Part shown: one piece after another, positions 24,898 through 32,526 of the stretch
How positions within the stretch are numbered: position 1 is the stretch's first letter
Layout of the letters: every line of letters starts with the position of its first letter
DNA from: Nonomuraea sp. SYSU D8015
Lineage (GTDB): Bacteria; Actinomycetota; Actinomycetes; Streptosporangiales; Streptosporangiaceae
Assembly (NCBI RefSeq): GCF_008065375.1
Contig: NZ_VJYI01000001.1
Location: 1,394,880 to 1,458,879 of the forward strand
DNA: 64,000 nt
Reading direction: 5' to 3'
Position numbers and translations under genes: made by a program
The notes under the pieces: generated by a model
Told to the model about the DNA's origin: nothing
Database searches by the model: none
The model's input: the letters and a program-made list of their open reading frames with translations, nothing else

Positions 24898-25962
24898 TCA
24901 TGCGGCCCTCGACCGTCGCGTGGTGGCCTCCAGCACGTCCTGCCAGAGGTCGTCTGCCGGGGTCGGGGCGCTCTCGTCGCCGACCAGGAGGCGGTTGCTC
25001 GCCAGGGTCAGGGCGACGTCGCGGCCGGGCACGAAGCCGATCGCGCAGCCCACGAAGCCGGGGTGGCCGAGCACGGTGACCTTCTCACCGTCCAGGTCGA
25101 GGGCGTAGCGGCGGAAGCCCAGCGCCTGCCCTGGGTCCGGCCCGGCGGCGAAGAACTCGCGGGCGACCTCGGGCCGCCACAGCCGGTCGTACTCCTCGTA
25201 CCGGGACATCGCCCGGCAGTATTTGAGCAGGTCCGGCACCGTCGAGAACAGGCCCGCGTGCCCGGACACCCCGTCGAAGGCGTGGTGGGCGTTGCCGTCG
25301 GCCACCTGCCCCTGCACGGGCCCGCGCCGCCATCCGGCGAAGTCGGTGCTGCGGTACGGCACCGGGTACGGCCGTCCGGTGTCGAGCATGGTCATCTCGA
25401 TCCGGTCGTCCAGGGCGCTCATGGCGACCTCGGCGCCGGTGGGGCGGGCATATGTGGTACGGGTGAGGCCGAGCGGCCGGGTGACCAGCTCGGCCACCGC
25501 CCGGTCCAGCCTCAGCCCGGTCGCGGCCGCGACGATCTGGCCGAGCAGCACGAAACCGAGGTCGGAGTAGCGGCGTGCGCGGCCCGGCCGGTAGCGCGGC
25601 GGCGGCAGCCGCGGCTGGATGTAGAGCGGCCACCACTCCCACAACCCGCCCCGGTGCAGCAGCAGGTCCCGCACGGTGATCGCCTCGTAGGAGTACGGCA
25701 GGTACGCGCTCAGCGGCGCGTCCAGGTCCACGAGCCGGTCCGACACCAGGCGGATGAGCGCCGTCGTGGTCGCCACGACCTTCGTGACCGAGGCGAGGTC
25801 GTGGTAGGTGTCCAGCGTCATGGGCGCCTCGCCCACGCGCTCGCCGCCCTCCCAGCGCACCGTCCGGTGCCCGGTGCACTCGGTCAGCTCGAACGAGGGC
25901 GTGCGGACGGCCATGATCAAGCCCGCGGGCGCCTCTGCCCGGGTCTCCGCCTGCGGCCTCAT
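24898..25962 (-). CDS. Serine hydrolase of the beta-lactamase class C / penicillin-binding protein-like family
   Basis: 354 aa without a clear signal peptide. The SxxK motif is SVTK (S58-K61), the second motif is YSD (in [13 protein letters not shown]) and the third HxG-like motif is GHPG near the C-terminus. [15 protein letters not shown] is the conserved helix region. The ATG at 25962 overlaps the anmK stop (ATGA), so translation is coupled. Together with AnmK it is expected to work on recycled cell-wall fragments, for example as a peptidase or esterase, but the substrate is not shown by sequence. Confidence 0.88.
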   Translation of the reverse strand: MRPQAETRAEAPAGLIMAVRTPSFELTECTGHRTVRWEGGERVGEAPMTLDTYHDLASVTKVVATTTALIRLVSDRLVDLDAPLSAYLPYSYEAITVRDLLLHRGGLWEWWPLYIQPRLPPPRYRPGRARRYSDLGFVLLGQIVAAATGLRLDRAVAELVTRPLGLTRTTYARPTGAEVAMSALDDRIEMTMLDTGRPYPVPYRSTDFAGWRRGPVQGQVADGNAHHAFDGVSGHAGLFSTVPDLLKYCRAMSRYEEYDRLWRPEVAREFFAAGPDPGQALGFRRYALDLDGEKVTVLGHPGFVGCAIGFVPGRDVALTLASNRLLVGDESAPTPADDLWQDVLEATTRRSRAA

Positions 25963-27122
25963 CGGGTCAGCACCAGCGAGCGCGGCGGCTCGGCGAGCGG
26001 GGCGGGCAGGACGAGCGGGCCGGCGCCCGGGGTGAGCGTGCCCAGGATGCGCGGCGCGCCCGCGCCGGTCCCTCCCGGCACGGTGCCCGGGAGGCCGTGC
26101 GCGGTCAGCCAGCCGATCAGGGCGAACGCGATCGCCTCCTTGTCGTCGGCGGGCGCGCCGTACGCGTCGGAGGGCGCCACCTCCACGCCGGGCAGCGCCG
26201 CCCGCAGCCCGCGCATGACGACCGGATTGCGGCACCCGCCCCCCGAGACGACCAGCACGCCCACCCCGGCGGTCCGCACGTCGCCGGCGACCGTGCGGAC
26301 GGTCAGCTCGGTCAGCGTCGCCACCAGGTCCGCGTCATCCACCTGCGAGCCCGCCTTCGCCAGGGCCGCCTCCACGTAGCCGAGGTGGAACAGCTCCTTG
26401 CCGGTGCTCTTCGGCGCGGGCAGCCGGTAGTACGGCTCGTCGAGCAGCACCTCGAGCAGCCGCTCGTCAACGCGTCCCGACGCCGCGATCGCGCCGTCCT
26501 CGTCGAACCCCCGCTCGTTCAGCCCGCGGCTCCTCACCACGGCGTCGATCAGCGCGTTCGCGGGCCCGATGTCGTAGGCGGACACCTCGCCCCCGCGCAC
26601 CACGGTCATGTTGGCGATGCCGCCCAGGTTGAGCGCGGCGGCCCCGCCCTCGCACCCGCCCAGCAGCAGCCCGTCCAGCACCGACACCAGGGGCGCGCCG
26701 TGCCCGCCCGCCGTGATGTCCCTGACGCGCACGTCCGACAGCACCGGGACGCCGGTCCTCTCGGCGATCCACGCGGGCTGCCCGATCTGCAGCGTGCCGC
26801 GCGCGTGCGCGTCCTCCACCCAGTGGAACACCGTCTGCCCGTGCGAGACGATCAGATCGACCGGACCGCCCCGCGCGATCGCCGCCACCGCGGCCGCCGC
26901 GAAGCTCTGCCCGATGAGCGTGTCCAGCACGCACACCTCGGCCAGTGTCGTCTCCGCCGGCGGCAGCGCCGCGATCAGCCTGGCCCGCAGCTCTGCGGGG
27001 TACGGCGTGCTCGCCGTGTATCCGACCCGCCCCTCCAGCACGCCCTCGGCGAACGAGAAGTCGACGATGGCCACGTCGATCCCGTCGTGGGACGTGCCGG
27101 AGATCATGCCGAGAGCCCTCAT
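25959..27122 (-). CDS. anmK: Anhydro-N-acetylmuramic acid kinase
   Basis: 387 aa. AnmK opens the 1,6-anhydro ring of anhydroMurNAc and phosphorylates it to MurNAc-6-phosphate during peptidoglycan recycling. Family signatures: [17 protein letters not shown] at the N-terminus, [39 protein letters not shown], the [14 protein letters not shown] motif and [12 protein letters not shown] near the C-terminus. ATG 27122 has GAGGAAA 9 nt upstream. A GTG two codons earlier is too close. It is the first gene of a three-gene operon with the serine hydrolase and the C-N hydrolase. No MurQ etherase gene lies in the window. Confidence 0.95.
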   Translation of the reverse strand: MRALGMISGTSHDGIDVAIVDFSFAEGVLEGRVGYTASTPYPAELRARLIAALPPAETTLAEVCVLDTLIGQSFAAAAVAAIARGGPVDLIVSHGQTVFHWVEDAHARGTLQIGQPAWIAERTGVPVLSDVRVRDITAGGHGAPLVSVLDGLLLGGCEGGAAALNLGGIANMTVVRGGEVSAYDIGPANALIDAVVRSRGLNERGFDEDGAIAASGRVDERLLEVLLDEPYYRLPAPKSTGKELFHLGYVEAALAKAGSQVDDADLVATLTELTVRTVAGDVRTAGVGVLVVSGGGCRNPVVMRGLRAALPGVEVAPSDAYGAPADDKEAIAFALIGWLTAHGLPGTVPGGTGAGAPRILGTLTPGAGPLVLPAPLAEPPRSLVLTR

Positions 27123-27197
27123 TGTCACTTTCCTCGGTTGCGCGGGTCGAGAGTGCCGACCCTACCGGTCCAGCTCGCAACATCTTTCACAGCCCGG

Positions 27198-27230
27198 ATT
27201 CACCTGGGGTTCACTGGCTGTCTCTACCTT
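27198..27230 (+). promoter_or_regulatory. PHO box and -10 of the sulfotransferase gene (leaderless)
   Basis: Two 11-nt direct repeats, ATTCACCTGGG (27198-27208) and GTTCACTGGCT (27209-27219), match the PhoP-binding repeat unit known from Streptomyces (GTTCACC-type). TACCTT at 27225-27230 is a -10 starting 16 nt after the last unit begins. The ATG lies at 27239, so transcription probably starts at or next to the start codon. Phosphate control is inferred from the motif. Confidence 0.6.
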
Positions 27231-27238
27231 GTAGGCCC

Positions 27239-28132
27239 ATGAGCTGGAAGTACCGGGCCAACGCGACGCTCGAGGGCCTGACCGGATACACGTTGACGCG
27301 ACGGCTGCGGAAGGAGCCGCCCAAGCCGCCACCGCCGCCCAAGGTGCCGCTGGAGCTGCAGAGACTCCCCGGCGACACGGTGCGGCCGCCCGTCGACCCG
27401 GAGCACGACCGGCTGCTGCGCGAGCCCGTTTTCCTGCTGTCGTCCGTGCGGTCGGGCTCCACGCTGCTGCGCGTCATGCTCAACAGCCACTCCCAGGTGC
27501 ACTCGCCGATCGAGACGCACTTCCGGCGGATCACCGTCGCCCTGGGCACCGATCCCGTACGGCAGGCCATGCAGGCGCTCGGCCACACCCACTGCGACAT
27601 CGAGCACATCGTCTGGGACCGCATGCTGCACCGGGAGCTGACCCGCAGCGGCAAGCCGATCCTGTGCGAGAAGACACCGAGCAACGTGTTCGTCTGGAAG
27701 CGCCTGGCCACCTGCTGGCCGGACGCGCGCTTCATCTTCCTGCTGCGCCACCCGATGTCGATCGTGCAGTCGTGGCACGAGGCCGACCCGGTGAAGCGGC
27801 CCATGGAAGAGGCCGTGCCGCGCACGCTCAACTACATGACGTACCTGGAGGAGGCCCGCACCCACCTGGAGGGGCTGACCATGCGGTACGAGGCCCTGGT
27901 CGCCGACCCGGAGGGCGAGCTGCGCCGGCTGTGCCTGTTCCTCGGCGTCGAGTGGGAGCCGGGGATGCTCAACTACGGGAACAAGGACCACGGCGGCTTC
28001 GTGAAGGGCATCGGCGACTGGCGCGACAAGATCCGCACCGGCACCGTCGTCGCCGGCCGGCCGCTGCCGAAGCCCGACGAGGTGCCCGAGGAGCTGCACG
28101 ACATCTGCCGTAAGTGGGAGTACATGTCCTGA
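27239..28132 (+). CDS. PAPS-dependent sulfotransferase
   Basis: 297 aa, cytoplasmic or membrane-associated (basic, proline-rich N-terminus). The 5'-phosphosulfate loop is FLLSSVRSGSTLLRVMLNSH and the 3'-phosphate motif is RFIFLLRHPMSIVQSW, the two PAPS-binding signatures. KTPSNVFVWKRLA and MRYEALVADPEGELRRLCLFLGV are typical of the bacterial Sulfotransferase_3-type family. It would transfer sulfate from PAPS to a hydroxyl of a lipid, sugar or small molecule. There is no Shine-Dalgarno, and the ATG sits 8 nt after a -10, consistent with a leaderless transcript. A PHO box precedes it, and the next gene is a sulfatase with the same promoter layout. Confidence 0.88.
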   Translation: MSWKYRANATLEGLTGYTLTRRLRKEPPKPPPPPKVPLELQRLPGDTVRPPVDPEHDRLLREPVFLLSSVRSGSTLLRVMLNSHSQVHSPIETHFRRITVALGTDPVRQAMQALGHTHCDIEHIVWDRMLHRELTRSGKPILCEKTPSNVFVWKRLATCWPDARFIFLLRHPMSIVQSWHEADPVKRPMEEAVPRTLNYMTYLEEARTHLEGLTMRYEALVADPEGELRRLCLFLGVEWEPGMLNYGNKDHGGFVKGIGDWRDKIRTGTVVAGRPLPKPDEVPEELHDICRKWEYMS

Positions 28133-28175
28133 ACAGGACCGGTCCTCAGGGTGATGGTTGTGAGTCTGTGACAGA

Positions 28176-28219
28176 GTTCGCCTGCCATTTGCCCGCGATT
28201 CGCCCCCGGCTCCGATATG
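28176..28219 (+). promoter_or_regulatory. PHO box (three 11-nt units) and -10 of the sulfatase gene
   Basis: GTTCGCCTGCC (28176-28186), ATTTGCCCGCG (28187-28197) and ATTCGCCCCCG (28198-28208) are three consecutive 11-nt units of the PHO-box type. GATATG at 28214-28219 begins 16 nt after the last unit starts, the same spacing as in the sulfotransferase promoter. The GTG at 28229 lies 9 nt beyond the -10. Confidence 0.6.
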
Positions 28220-28228
28220 TTGCCCTTC

Positions 28229-29863
28229 GTGATCAACGGGCCCTCGCGCCGTGCTTTACTTGCCGGAACCTTCGCCAGTCTCGCCATGCCGTCCGCCGCG
28301 CAGCCGGCCGCCGCCGACAGCGGCCTGCCGTCACGGCCCAACATCGTCGTCATCCTGGCCGACGACCTGGGGTGGGGTGAGATAGGCAGCAACGGCCAGC
28401 GTCTGATCCGCACGCCGAACCTCGACCGGATGGCGGAGGAGGGCGTGCGGTTCACGACCGCGTACTCGGGGGCGCCGCTCTGCGCCCCCTCCCGTTGCGC
28501 TCTGCTCACCGGGCTGCACGCCGGGCACGGCACGGTCCGCGAGAACCCCGAGGGCGGGCCGCAGTTCGCGCTGACCGATGCCGACGTGACCTTCGCCGAG
28601 CTGCTGCAGCTGTCCGGCTACCGGACGGCCTGCATCGGCAAGTGGGGCTTCGGGCCCGAACTGGCCGGCCATGCCTCGCATCCGAACATGCGCGGCTTCG
28701 ACGAGTTCTTCGGCTACATCGGGCACCGCCACGCCCACCAGTATTTCCCCAAGTACCTGTGGCACAACGGCTCCAAGGTGCAGCTGGACGGCAAGTCGTA
28801 CGCGCCGCACCTGTTCCGCAAGCGGGCCATCGAGTTCATCAAGGAGAGCGGCGAGGACCCGTTCCTGCTCTACTTCCCCACCACCCTGCCGCACTCGCCG
28901 AGCGTCATCGCCGGCGACGAGGGCCGCTACGAGGACATGCCGTGGAGCGGCCCGAACCGCCGCCACGCCGCGCAGGTGGACAGGCTCGACAACGACGTCG
29001 CCGCGCTGCTGCGCACGCTGCGCGAGGCCGGGGTCGCCGAGCGCACGCTGGTGCTGTTCACCAGCGACAACGGCCCGCACCGGGAGAAGGGCGTGACGCC
29101 GGAGCTGTTCGACTCCAACGGGCCCCTCCGCGCCGACAAACGCGACGTGTACGAGGGCGGCATCCGCGTGCCGCTGATCGCCTGGTCACCGGCGTTGCGG
29201 CCGCGCGTGGTGAAGCAGCCGGTGGCGGGCTGGGACGTCCTGCCGACGCTCGCGGACCTGGCCGGCGTGCCCGTCCCGGCGAACCTCGACGGACACTCCT
29301 TCCGCGGCCTGCTCACCGGCGACGGCGCACCCAAACACGATCATCTGGTGTGGAACCGGCCGGACAAGGCGCAGGCGATCCGGCGCGGCCGGTGGAAGGC
29401 GATCAGGTTCGCCCCCAACATCGCGGGGGCCGGGCCCGAGGGCCGCGTCGAGCTGTACGACCTCTCCACCGACCCCGGGGAGCAGCTCGACCTCGCCGCG
29501 GACCGGCCCGACCTGGCCGCGGAACTGCTGGCCACGCTCGACGCGTCGATCGGGGACGACCCGCGCATCCCGTACGGGCTGAAGACCGAGATCACCGACG
29601 GTCAGATCGTCGTGACGCTGCAGAACGGGTCCACCGTGCCGTGGAACGAGGTCAGGCTGGGACTCGACGGGCCGCGCCGGGCCCGCGCGCACACGGTGGC
29701 GCGGGTGGACCCGGGGATGGCGATCTCGGTCGGGTTCCCGCTGCCCGCGGCGCGAAGCCGGGGCCGCGTCGTGGCCCGCGCCGACTTCGAGGCCAGGGGC
29801 CGATCCCAGCTCTTCCGCAAGACACATCGGGGGACCCCGCTCAGCGCCGACGCCGTCCCCTGA
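28229..29863 (+). CDS. Exported sulfatase-family hydrolase (arylsulfatase-like, formylglycine enzyme)
   Basis: 544 aa from the GTG at 28229. An ATG four codons upstream (28217) falls inside the -10. A twin-arginine-type signal (SRRALLAGTF) precedes NIVVILADDLGWGE, the metal site. LCAPSRCALLTG holds the Cys (C85) that would become formylglycine. CIGKWGFG, the His-rich TLPHSP, LFTSDNGPH and VYEGGIRVPLIAW complete the active site. It is secreted and hydrolyses a sulfate ester or, since it seems to be in the PHO regulon, possibly a phosphodiester or phosphonate ester (formylglycine phosphonate monoester hydrolases belong to this superfamily). No maturase (formylglycine-generating enzyme) is encoded nearby. 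Confidence 0.88.
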   Translation: MINGPSRRALLAGTFASLAMPSAAQPAAADSGLPSRPNIVVILADDLGWGEIGSNGQRLIRTPNLDRMAEEGVRFTTAYSGAPLCAPSRCALLTGLHAGHGTVRENPEGGPQFALTDADVTFAELLQLSGYRTACIGKWGFGPELAGHASHPNMRGFDEFFGYIGHRHAHQYFPKYLWHNGSKVQLDGKSYAPHLFRKRAIEFIKESGEDPFLLYFPTTLPHSPSVIAGDEGRYEDMPWSGPNRRHAAQVDRLDNDVAALLRTLREAGVAERTLVLFTSDNGPHREKGVTPELFDSNGPLRADKRDVYEGGIRVPLIAWSPALRPRVVKQPVAGWDVLPTLADLAGVPVPANLDGHSFRGLLTGDGAPKHDHLVWNRPDKAQAIRRGRWKAIRFAPNIAGAGPEGRVELYDLSTDPGEQLDLAADRPDLAAELLATLDASIGDDPRIPYGLKTEITDGQIVVTLQNGSTVPWNEVRLGLDGPRRARAHTVARVDPGMAISVGFPLPAARSRGRVVARADFEARGRSQLFRKTHRGTPLSADAVP

Positions 29864-29883
29864 CCTCGGTTCTCCCGCGGCCG

Positions 29884-30420
29884 TCAGGGCAGGCAGCCGA
29901 CGTGGGCCAGGGCCTGCTTCAGCAGCACGCCCTGGCCGCCGACCATCTCCTCCTGGACCATCGGCGAGGCCGCCTCCTCGGGCGTGAACCACACCAGGTC
30001 CAGAGCGTCCTGCCGGGGTCGGCAGTCGCCCGCGACCGGCACGATGTACGCCAGCGACACGGCGTGCTGACGCGGATCGTGGTAAGGGGTGACGCCGGCC
30101 GTGGGGAAGTACTCGGCGACGGTGAACGGCTGCGGTGACACGGGGATCTGGGGGAGCGCCACGGGGCCGAGATCCTTCTCCAGGTGACGCATCAGCGCGT
30201 CGCGGATCCGCTCGTGGTGGAGCACGCGTCCCGAGACGAGCGCCCGGCTGACCGTCCCGTCCGACGCGATGCGCAGCAGCAGGCCGACGCGGGTGACCAC
30301 GCCGGTTTCGTCCACGCGCACGGGCACGGCGTCGATGTAGAGGATCGGCATCCGGCCGCGGATGGACTCCAGCTCTTCCGGTGCCAGCCAGGCAGGCGTC
30401 GTTTCGGTCTTTTCGGTCAT
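29884..30420 (-). CDS. NUDIX-like DUF4916 family protein
   Basis: 178 aa. The sequence from WLAPEELESIRGRMPILYIDAVPVRVDE through VSGRVLHHERIRDALMRHLEKDLGP and PFTVAEYFPTAGVTPYHDPRQHAVSLAYIVPV is the conserved actinobacterial family annotated as NUDIX hydrolase family protein/DUF4916. The canonical NUDIX box is not obvious, so hydrolase activity is uncertain. Its ATG overlaps the stop of the 45-aa membrane protein gene (ATGA), making it the last gene of the formate dehydrogenase operon. It is convergent with the sulfatase. Confidence 0.85.
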   Translation of the reverse strand: MTEKTETTPAWLAPEELESIRGRMPILYIDAVPVRVDETGVVTRVGLLLRIASDGTVSRALVSGRVLHHERIRDALMRHLEKDLGPVALPQIPVSPQPFTVAEYFPTAGVTPYHDPRQHAVSLAYIVPVAGDCRPRQDALDLVWFTPEEAASPMVQEEMVGGQGVLLKQALAHVGCLP

Positions 30421-30554
30421 TGGCTGATCGTACGGCCTCGCCGCCGGTGTGCTGGGGCCGGGTCGGGAAGAGCCCGGCCCGCCAGCCACGACGCCGTGCA
30501 GATGGCCAGCACCATGCCCAGGAACGGCAGGTATTCGATGATCTTCCGGTTCAT
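30417..30554 (-). CDS. 45-aa single-span membrane protein of the formate dehydrogenase operon
   Basis: The frame starts MNRKIIEYLPFLGMVLAI, continues through one hydrophobic segment (about residues 8-27, ending TASWLAG) and ends with a basic tail (RRRGRTISQ). Its ATG overlaps the NrfD stop (ATGA) and its TGA overlaps the start of the DUF4916 gene (ATGA), so it is coupled on both sides. The coupling and membrane segment make a real product likely. It may be an accessory subunit of the NrfD-type membrane part. I know of no named family. Confidence 0.6.
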   Translation of the reverse strand: MNRKIIEYLPFLGMVLAICTASWLAGRALPDPAPAHRRRGRTISQ

Positions 30555-31540
30555 GTGAGGTCCTTCCTCGCCAGCCGCCTGCGCTGCGGCTGCACGGTGA
30601 ACTTCGGGTCACGGGCCGACTCCATCCCGGCCCGGAAGATCCCGAACCGGGTGCACGCCGACCCCGCCAGCAGGGCCGCCCCCGCCGCGGCGGCCGCGAT
30701 CCTGCTGCGCCGGCCGGCCACGATCCCGGCCAGCGCTCCCGCGAGCGACAGCGCCTCGCCGACGCGCAGCAGCCTGCTGCGTTTGAGCGGCTCGGCCAGC
30801 GGGCCCAGCCTGCGCTCCATCCGGGTGGCGGCCGCGCACTCGGCGGCCGCGCCCAGCAGCGCCGCCCGCCGGGCCGGCCCGGCCTCGCCGGCCGGCGCGG
30901 CCAGCATGCCGAGCCCGCCCGCCGCGGCCAGCGCCGATCCGGCGAACAGGAACGGCATCTCGCGGTATCCGTCGTGCCAGGCGGGAACGGCGGTGTCGCT
31001 GATCAGCGCGGCGGTGTACGTGGCCACCGCGGACCCCGCCAGTCCGGCCCCGAGGGTGGCCGCCCGTCCCAGCCCGGGGAGGCGCCCGGTCACGTCGGTG
31101 GCCGCCGCGCAGCCGGCCTGCGGGCCGTACGCGGTCAGGATCCACGTGCCGACGCTCATCGGCGAGGTCACCTTGAACACCCGCAGCATGTTGACGAACC
31201 GCTCCGGCCTGCCCAGGTCGTGGATCAGCGAGTACAGGGAACCGCCCAGCGCGCACAGGGCGCCCACCTTGGCCGCCCTGGCCAGGCGGGGCCTGCCGGT
31301 CAGCTCGGCCGCGGCCGCCAGCGTGGAGGAGGCGCCGGCCAGGCCGCCGAGGAACAGGTAGCCGGCGATGTCGGGCGCCTTCCACGTCGGCTCGTTCAGC
31401 ACCGGGCGTCCGTAGTAGGAGCGGGCGTTCGCCTCGGGCACGGCAGGGCGTGCGTGCCTGGGACCGGCCGAGCCCGGCGTCGCCTCCCGCTCGGTCCGCA
31501 GCTCCGCGGATCCGTCCAAGCGCACATCGGTCTGACTCAC
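30551..31540 (-). CDS. NrfD-type membrane subunit of formate dehydrogenase
   Basis: 329 aa from a GTG at 31540 that overlaps the TGA of the iron-sulfur subunit gene, with GGAGGAGG 8 nt upstream. After a hydrophilic N-terminus containing ANARSYYGRPVLNEPTWKAPDIAGYLFLGGLAG come about eight membrane segments, with LIHDLGRPERFVNMLRVFKVTSPMSVGTWIL, a signature of polysulfide reductase NrfD/PsrC proteins. It would pass electrons from the FeS subunit to quinone without a heme. It replaces the cytochrome b gamma subunit found in enterobacterial formate dehydrogenase N. Confidence 0.9.
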   Translation of the reverse strand: MSQTDVRLDGSAELRTEREATPGSAGPRHARPAVPEANARSYYGRPVLNEPTWKAPDIAGYLFLGGLAGASSTLAAAAELTGRPRLARAAKVGALCALGGSLYSLIHDLGRPERFVNMLRVFKVTSPMSVGTWILTAYGPQAGCAAATDVTGRLPGLGRAATLGAGLAGSAVATYTAALISDTAVPAWHDGYREMPFLFAGSALAAAGGLGMLAAPAGEAGPARRAALLGAAAECAAATRMERRLGPLAEPLKRSRLLRVGEALSLAGALAGIVAGRRSRIAAAAAGAALLAGSACTRFGIFRAGMESARDPKFTVQPQRRRLARKDLT

Positions 31541-32523
31541 GACGACCGCCTCCTCCAGGGGCTCACGACCGACCACCCCGTCGCCCGCCGTCCCCGCAAC
31601 GCCGCCACGGCCGCGCGGGCCGCCCTCCGGACGGGAGGGATTTCGGGGAGGAGCAGGCCGGCCGAGGTCCTTTGAGTCGGGAGCAGGGCGGCTGGGGGAG
31701 GGGAAGGGCGGGGTGAGGTCCAGAAGGCCAGGGCCGCGCCGGCGAGCAGGGCCAGGGCCGCGACGCCCGCGTGGCGCCACATCGAAGGCAGGTCCCTGGT
31801 GGTCACCACGGGGTCCGGCGGCAGGCCGTAGACCTCGGGCTCGTCGAGCAGCAGGAAGAACGCGCCCGCCCCGCCCACACCGTCGCCGGGATCGTGACCG
31901 TACAGGCGGGCCGAGGTGACGCCGGCCCTGCGCACCTGCTCCAGCCGCCGCTCGGCCCGCTCACGCAGCTCGTCCAGGTCGCCGAACTGGATGGAGTCGG
32001 TCGGGCAGGTCTTGGCGCAGGCCGGCTCCTGCCCGGCCCCGAGCCGGTCGTAGCACATCGTGCACTTGGCCGCCGTGCCGCCACCGGGACCGGCGCCGTC
32101 GCGCTCCCGCTTGCCGATCACCCCGAACGGGCAGGCGGGCACGCAGTAGCCGCACCCGTTGCACACGTCGTCCTGCACCACCACCGTCCCGTACTCGGTG
32201 CGGAACAGCGACCCCGTCGGGCACACGTCCAGGCAGGCGGCGTGCGTGCAGTGCTTGCACACGTCGGAGGCCATCAGCCAGCGGAAGTCCTGGTCCCCGA
32301 GTCCCGGCTCCTGGCGGCCGAGCGGGCGGCGCTGCTCGACGAACGCCACGTGCCGCCAGGTGTCCGCCCCCAGCCCCAGGGTGTTGTCGTACGACATGCC
32401 GGTGAAGGACAGGCCGTCCGCGGCGAGGGCGTTCCACTCCTTGCACGCCACTTCGCACGCCTTGCAGCCGATGCAGATGCTCGTGTCGGTGAAGAACCCC
32501 ACCCTCCCGGTGCCGATCGCCAT
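31537..32523 (-). CDS. Formate dehydrogenase iron-sulfur subunit
   Basis: 328 aa. Four [4Fe-4S] motifs are visible: CIGCKACEVACKEWN, CKHCTHAACLDVCPTG, CNGCGYCVPACPFG, and CTMCYDRLGAGQEPACAKTCPTDS. Near the C-terminus is one membrane segment (AGVAALALLAGAALAFW), then a basic proline-rich tail. This is the FdnH/FdhB-type subunit that carries electrons from the molybdopterin subunit to the membrane. It lies 3 bp after the alpha-subunit stop and its own stop overlaps the NrfD GTG. Confidence 0.93.
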   Translation of the reverse strand: MAIGTGRVGFFTDTSICIGCKACEVACKEWNALAADGLSFTGMSYDNTLGLGADTWRHVAFVEQRRPLGRQEPGLGDQDFRWLMASDVCKHCTHAACLDVCPTGSLFRTEYGTVVVQDDVCNGCGYCVPACPFGVIGKRERDGAGPGGGTAAKCTMCYDRLGAGQEPACAKTCPTDSIQFGDLDELRERAERRLEQVRRAGVTSARLYGHDPGDGVGGAGAFFLLLDEPEVYGLPPDPVVTTRDLPSMWRHAGVAALALLAGAALAFWTSPRPSPPPAALLPTQRTSAGLLLPEIPPVRRAARAAVAALRGRRATGWSVVSPWRRRSS

Positions 32524-32526
32524 GGC

